The position numbers and the translations under genes are program-made. From positions 1-9,391 of the forward strand of contig JAUVKM010000061.1 in the NCBI GenBank assembly GCA_030596265.1: 9,391 nt of DNA, written 5' to 3'. This document shows, piece after piece, positions 6,446-9,391 of the stretch (position 1 is its first letter; each line of letters starts with the position of its first letter). This DNA is from Candidatus Cloacimonadota bacterium. Its GTDB lineage: Bacteria; Cloacimonadota; Cloacimonadia; Cloacimonadales; TCS61. The notes below the pieces were generated by a model. It worked only from the letters and a program-made list of their open reading frames with translations. It did no database searches and had not been told where the DNA came from.

Positions 6446-7162
6446 TTATTCTCGTATTAAGGGGACAAATCTCACGCTTGTTATAACTTCTGTTATGATT
6501 TCCGTTTCTGATTTTTTAGTGATAAGAAGCAGGTTCTGGATTCTGAAAGGAGGTCCAACCGGAATACACATTCTACCACCTACTTTAAGTTGAGCAATGA
6601 GTGGAGGAGGAACAAATTCAGAAGCACAAGTTACAATAATTGCATCATAAGGAGCGAACTCTTCCCAGCCAAAATATCCGTCTGCAAATTTCGTGTGAAT
6701 CTTTTCATAACCAGAAGTTTTGAGCATATTATCTGTTCGCTTATATAATTTTTCAACGATTTCAATCGTATAAACACTATCTGTGATTACAGATAAGATT
6801 GCTGCCTGATAACCCGAACCTGTTCCTACTTCTAAAACTTTATCATCTTTTGTCAGTTTGAGATATTCTGTCATTAAAGCAACAATATAAGGTTGTGAAA
6901 TTGTTTGTCCAAAGCCAATTGGTAAGGGGCGATCTGAGTATGATGTTGAGCGGTAGAGATCGGGAACGAATAAATGCCGGGGAACAGTACTCATTGCATC
7001 AAGAACAGCTTTATCTTTTACTCCCCTGTTTTTGATCTGCCATTTAACCATGGATTCCCGTTTTTCTTCATATGTTTTTTTACAATAGGAAGTTGCTGGA
7101 TAGAAAATCAGAAAACAGATTATGATAAGTTTGATATAATTTTTTGCAAATGAAACTGTCAT
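6446..7162 (-). CDS. pcm: Protein-L-isoaspartate O-methyltransferase, exported form
   Basis: The enzyme uses SAM to methylate L-isoaspartyl residues in aged proteins and so starts their repair. Motifs are clear in order: MVKWQIKNRGVKDKAVLDAM (38-57), PRHLFVP (61-67), GQTISQPYIVALMTE (85-99), SAM loop VLEVGTGSGYQAAIL (109-123), DGYFGW (161-166), YDAIIVTCA (172-180) and the LKVGGRMCIPVG segment. The core has the usual length (about 205 aa), but a basic-hydrophobic leader (KNYIKLIIICFLIFYPATSYC, residues 7-27) precedes it and looks like a Sec signal peptide. TSYC is not a good lipobox, so a periplasmic protein is more likely than a lipoprotein. The start has AGGAGGA four nt upstream of the ATG at 7162. 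The gene is divergent from the EamA gene. Confidence 0.95.
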   Translation of the reverse strand: MTVSFAKNYIKLIIICFLIFYPATSYCKKTYEEKRESMVKWQIKNRGVKDKAVLDAMSTVPRHLFVPDLYRSTSYSDRPLPIGFGQTISQPYIVALMTEYLKLTKDDKVLEVGTGSGYQAAILSVITDSVYTIEIVEKLYKRTDNMLKTSGYEKIHTKFADGYFGWEEFAPYDAIIVTCASEFVPPPLIAQLKVGGRMCIPVGPPFRIQNLLLITKKSETEIITEVITSVRFVPLIRE

Positions 7163-7235
7163 TTCATCCTCCTAATTTCTTAAAATTAGATGAAAACAAA
7201 ATGTAGATTGCGATTACGTTAATACTTAATTCCAC

Positions 7236-7249
7236 AAGAATATATTCTT
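7236..7249. promoter_or_regulatory. Perfect 14-bp palindrome in the divergent promoter region
   Basis: AAGAATATATTCTT lies 74 nt upstream of pcm and 125 nt upstream of the EamA-family gene. Perfect dyads of this length are unlikely by chance in a 211-nt gap, so it is a candidate operator for a dimeric regulator. The octamer TATTCTTT from its right half recurs at 7282-7289. On the - strand the TATATT in its centre could also serve as a -10 for pcm (17 nt after a poor -35, TTTCTG). Confidence 0.45.
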
Positions 7250-7322
7250 TGAATAACGATACAGAAATGATTTTTCTTGAGTATTCTTTTGTGTCAAATC
7301 AAATTCATCTTTTCTAAAGCAA

Positions 7323-7353
7323 TTGACAATATAAAGAGTAAAAAAAATATGAA
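7323..7353 (+). promoter_or_regulatory. Candidate promoter of the EamA-family transporter
   Basis: A consensus TTGACA at 7323-7328 is followed by AATATG (17-nt spacer, 7346-7351) or TATGAA (19-nt spacer, 7348-7353). Transcription would begin roughly 10-15 nt before the ATG at 7374, leaving room for the AGGGG ribosome binding site at 7365-7369. The -35 is good, the -10 is weak. Confidence 0.4.
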
Positions 7354-7373
7354 CAGTTCTTAGTAGGGGATGA

Positions 7374-8264
7374 ATGAAGATAGATAAAATTTGGGTTTAT
7401 ACAGCAGCAACTCTGGCAGCACTTTTTTGGGGGTTTAGTTTTGTCTGGTTCAAACAGGCATTTCTGGTTTACAGACCAATAACAATTGTATTCATGCGAC
7501 TTGTTTTCGCATCGGTTGTGTTGAATATTTTTATTAAAACAACCGGCAAAACACAGAGTGTTACCAGAAAAGATCTTAAACTGTTCATGCTCTTGGCATT
7601 CTTTGAGCCATTCTGTTATTTTCTTGGTGAGAGTTTTGGTTTAACGTTTATCTCTGCAACTATAGGTGCAATAATTATTTCAACTATCCCATTATTTACT
7701 CCCTTTTTCACTTATTTTCTTATAAAAGAAAAGATAACAATTTATGGTATTATCGGATTACTAATTTCATTTTTAGGTGTCCTATTGATCGTTGTAAAAG
7801 ATTATTCCGGAGCATCAACCGTAAAAGGTGTGATCTTGATGTTCATTGCTGTTTTTTCTGCGATAAGTTATGGAATAATAGTAAAAAAATTAACAGTGAG
7901 ATATTCCGGTTTCACAATTGTAAAATGGCAGAATATATTTGGAATGCTCTATTTCTTACCCGTTTTTTTAATATTTGAAAGTAATAATTTTATTTCTGTA
8001 GAACATACAATGAGTGCGATAATTACAATATTGAAATTAGCGATATTTCCCTCAACGCTATCGTTTATTTTTATTGCTTATGTTATCAAAAAGATCGGAC
8101 TTATCAATGCCAATATCTTTGCCAATTTAATTCCAGTATTTACTGCTATTATTGCATATATTATTCTTAAAGAATCATTAGAATTACAAAAAATTATTGG
8201 AATATTTATTGTGATCTGTGGATTGTTTATTTCACAAATTCCACAGTTAACAGGAAAAAGATAA
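7374..8264 (+). CDS. EamA/DMT-superfamily permease
   Basis: This is an inner-membrane drug/metabolite transporter of the 10-TM, two-EamA-repeat type, 296 aa, the usual length. Repeat 1 begins with YTAATLAALFWGFSFVWFKQ (9-28), has the conserved arginine of FMRLVFA (40-46) and ends around residue 140 (LISFLGVLLIVV). Repeat 2 begins at VKGVILMFIAVFSAISYGII (150-169) and ends with GIFIVICGLFISQIP (276-290); the motif NLIPVFTAIIAYIILKE (251-267) is characteristic. The substrate cannot be told from sequence; exporters of amino acids or metabolites are common in the family. The start is preceded by AGGGG four nt upstream; an overlapping ATG at 7370 runs into a stop at once. The gene stands alone, divergent from pcm and convergent with the LolA-like gene. 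Confidence 0.93.
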   Translation: MKIDKIWVYTAATLAALFWGFSFVWFKQAFLVYRPITIVFMRLVFASVVLNIFIKTTGKTQSVTRKDLKLFMLLAFFEPFCYFLGESFGLTFISATIGAIIISTIPLFTPFFTYFLIKEKITIYGIIGLLISFLGVLLIVVKDYSGASTVKGVILMFIAVFSAISYGIIVKKLTVRYSGFTIVKWQNIFGMLYFLPVFLIFESNNFISVEHTMSAIITILKLAIFPSTLSFIFIAYVIKKIGLINANIFANLIPVFTAIIAYIILKESLELQKIIGIFIVICGLFISQIPQLTGKR

Positions 8265-8303
8265 AATCGCTGAAGACTATTTATTAGCAACGAACAATTA
8301 TTG

Positions 8304-8315
8304 GCTTTGCAAAGC
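8304..8315. repeat. 12-bp palindrome between convergent genes
   Basis: GCTTTGCAAAGC, a perfect palindrome 39 nt past the EamA stop and 75 nt past the LolA-like stop. It has no loop of its own and no T-run after it on either strand, so it is not a convincing terminator. The rest of 8265-8389 holds only short scattered inverted repeats and no gene. Confidence 0.4.
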
Positions 8316-8389
8316 AAAACGATAACTTTTTACTAACAAAACGAACTAAAGAAGAAAAACCGTTATCCTTCGATACTTGTCTAGTTCTT

Positions 8390-9133
8390 TTATTTCCTCA
8401 ACGCAGCTTTAGAGAATCTACTCTCAGGAATATCTACATCGAACTGGATATCATCAATGATGAATTCGGTACCCTTTCCTTTTTTCAGAACATCTTTAAA
8501 GATCATTCTCTTAGGGTACCAGCGTTTATCTATCTTTACAACTTCCAATATCTCAGTTGTTTTAAGCAGCTTTCCGCTTTTGCCGTAACGTTCTTCTTTA
8601 AGCGGGATCAATTTTTCTTTATCTATCCAAACTTTTTTGGTCTGATATGCTGCATCATCGGTGATGGCAGTTAATTCTAATTTCCAGCAACTCACATCAT
8701 TAAAACTCTCTTCTCCAACTGTCTGGGCAGTGTAGATCTCGGTGAGTTCATTTTCTTCCATCATATCTTCATACGAAATATCGGAACCCATCATAGATTG
8801 GCGCAGCATATGCCCGGAAATCTGGATTATGCGGTCTGCAGAAGGATTGTATATCCACAACTTATCATCTAGCTTAAGCATTTTTGTTCCTGCGTCTTTG
8901 GGAGGAGCCAGGTATTCTGAGAACGATCTGTCATCTCCTTCTGTCCATGATCTTAGTTTCATTGTTCTACTGCCGCGTCTGCCATGCACTATCATTTGTG
9001 AAGTTGAGATAATGCTTTTTGCATACATGTTCTCATCAATCTGTTTCAGAATCTCATTTCCATCCGGGTATTCCGCGTATAAAAAGAAAGTCGAGATTAA
9101 GATTGAGATCAAGATTAAATTTAATTTTTTCAT
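8390..9133 (-). CDS. Outer membrane lipoprotein-sorting protein, LolA-like
   Basis: A 247-aa periplasmic protein of the LolA-like family usually annotated 'outer membrane lipoprotein-sorting protein'. A signal peptide occupies residues 1-20 (KKLNLILISILISTFFLYA, cleavage probably after Ala20). The mature part has the family block SFSEYLAPPKDAGTKML (70-86), KLWIYNPSADRIIQISG (91-107), the MMGSDISYEDM segment (114-124) and YPKRMIFKDVLKKGKGTEF near the C-terminus. It probably carries or handles a lipid or lipoprotein between membranes; the precise cargo is unknown. The ATG has AAGGAG eight nt upstream and overlaps the stop of the FtsX-type permease gene as ATGA. Such pairs with FtsX/LolE permeases are common, which supports an export-system role. 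Confidence 0.9.
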   Translation of the reverse strand: MKKLNLILISILISTFFLYAEYPDGNEILKQIDENMYAKSIISTSQMIVHGRRGSRTMKLRSWTEGDDRSFSEYLAPPKDAGTKMLKLDDKLWIYNPSADRIIQISGHMLRQSMMGSDISYEDMMEENELTEIYTAQTVGEESFNDVSCWKLELTAITDDAAYQTKKVWIDKEKLIPLKEERYGKSGKLLKTTEILEVVKIDKRWYPKRMIFKDVLKKGKGTEFIIDDIQFDVDIPESRFSKAALRK

Positions 9134-9390
9134 GTTTCCAACTCCTTGAATAATTGTGCTGTATTTCTTTTATAGATCCCAATACCAGAAAAGATCGCCC
9201 CAATAACCGAAGCAATAACTCCCGGGATAAAACCAATGTAATAACTTACGGGAGTAACTTGAGCTCTCATTGTGCTACCCATGATTATTTTTGCATCCTT
9301 CATCAGTGAGCCCATATCGAATCCTTTGTATTGTAGAAGATAAGAAAATACAAGTCCGATAGCAGTACCGATGATGGTGGCTGCAATTCC
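9130..9390 (-). CDS. FtsX/LolE-type ABC transporter permease, C-terminal part
   Basis: Only the last 86 residues are in the window; the gene continues to the right. GIAATIIGTAIGLVFSYLL and VSYYIGFIPGVIASVIGAIF are two membrane segments separated by a short outer loop, and the protein ends in a basic-polar tail (YKRNTAQLFKELET) in the place where FtsX-family permeases have their 'NPxxALRxE'-like end. An internal ATG at 9313-9315 is not the true start, since the frame stays open upstream with the membrane segment intact. The stop overlaps the LolA-like start by four nt, so both are in one operon. An ATPase partner would be expected outside the window. Family certain enough; the exact transporter type cannot be told from this fragment. 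Confidence 0.8.
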   Translation of the reverse strand, partial: GIAATIIGTAIGLVFSYLLQYKGFDMGSLMKDAKIIMGSTMRAQVTPVSYYIGFIPGVIASVIGAIFSGIGIYKRNTAQLFKELET

Positions 9391-9391
9391 A

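Noticed and set aside
7292..7297. TTGACA on the - strand as a pcm promoter -35
   Set aside because: No reasonable -10 at 16-19 nt; position is far (130 nt) from the start. The same is true of TTGACA at 3774-3769.
8321..8387. Short inverted repeats GATAAC/GTTATC and GAACTA/TAGTTC between convergent genes
   Set aside because: Six-bp arms with long, interleaved loops and no T-run; likely chance in AT-rich DNA.
8742..9149. 135-codon + strand open frame opposite the LolA-like gene
   Set aside because: Antisense to a well-supported gene with signal peptide and family motifs; no ribosome binding site or recognisable domain.
1..9391. Complete absence of CAGCTG (the PvuII site) in the window by eye
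   Set aside because: At this base composition fewer than one site is expected in 9.4 kb, so absence says nothing about restriction pressure.

Overview
The window is about 9.4 kb of AT-rich DNA from a Gram-negative bacterium. The evidence is a protease IV (SppA) tail, an outer-membrane-lipoprotein-sorting (LolA-like) protein next to an FtsX/LolE-type permease, and a signal-peptide-bearing isoaspartyl methyltransferase. Strong AGGAGG-type ribosome binding sites precede most genes. Coding style and gene families would suit an AT-rich lineage of the FCB/Cloacimonadota kind, but this is an impression; nothing in the window fixes the phylum.

Layout, left to right. (1) 2-1024 (+): C-terminal 340 residues of SppA, closed by a strong hairpin terminator (1041-1075). 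(2) 1141-3635 (-): a tightly coupled two-gene unit. The upstream gene encodes a 493-aa protein with a candidate PD-(D/E)XK-like nuclease core near its N-terminus, a beta-rich middle and about seven HEAT-type repeats. The downstream gene encodes a 337-aa DNA N4-cytosine methyltransferase that closely resembles M.PvuII. Stop and start overlap as TAATG, and a good Shine-Dalgarno sits inside the upstream gene. (3) 3809-6217 (-): an 802-residue multi-pass membrane protein with a spermidine-synthase-like domain in the middle. (4) 6218-6445: an intergenic stretch with an 8-bp tandem repeat and a cluster of inverted-repeat arms that can fold in mutually exclusive ways. (5) 6446-7162 (-): protein-L-isoaspartate O-methyltransferase with an N-terminal signal peptide. 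(6) 7163-7373: a divergent promoter region with a perfect 14-bp palindrome. (7) 7374-8264 (+): EamA/DMT-family transporter. (8) 8390-9390 (-): a LolA-like sorting protein and, overlapping it by 4 nt (ATGA), the C-terminal end of an FtsX-type permease.

The part most worth attention is the bicistron at 1141-3635. It looks like a Type II restriction-modification-like system in which an M.PvuII-like methylase is paired not with a PvuII-type endonuclease (about 157 aa) but with a three-part putative nuclease carrying HEAT repeats, and no controller (C) gene is visible. The methylase assignment is strong. The nuclease role of its partner is an inference from a short motif, position and translational coupling. 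The other genes are housekeeping or envelope functions without an obvious link to this unit.
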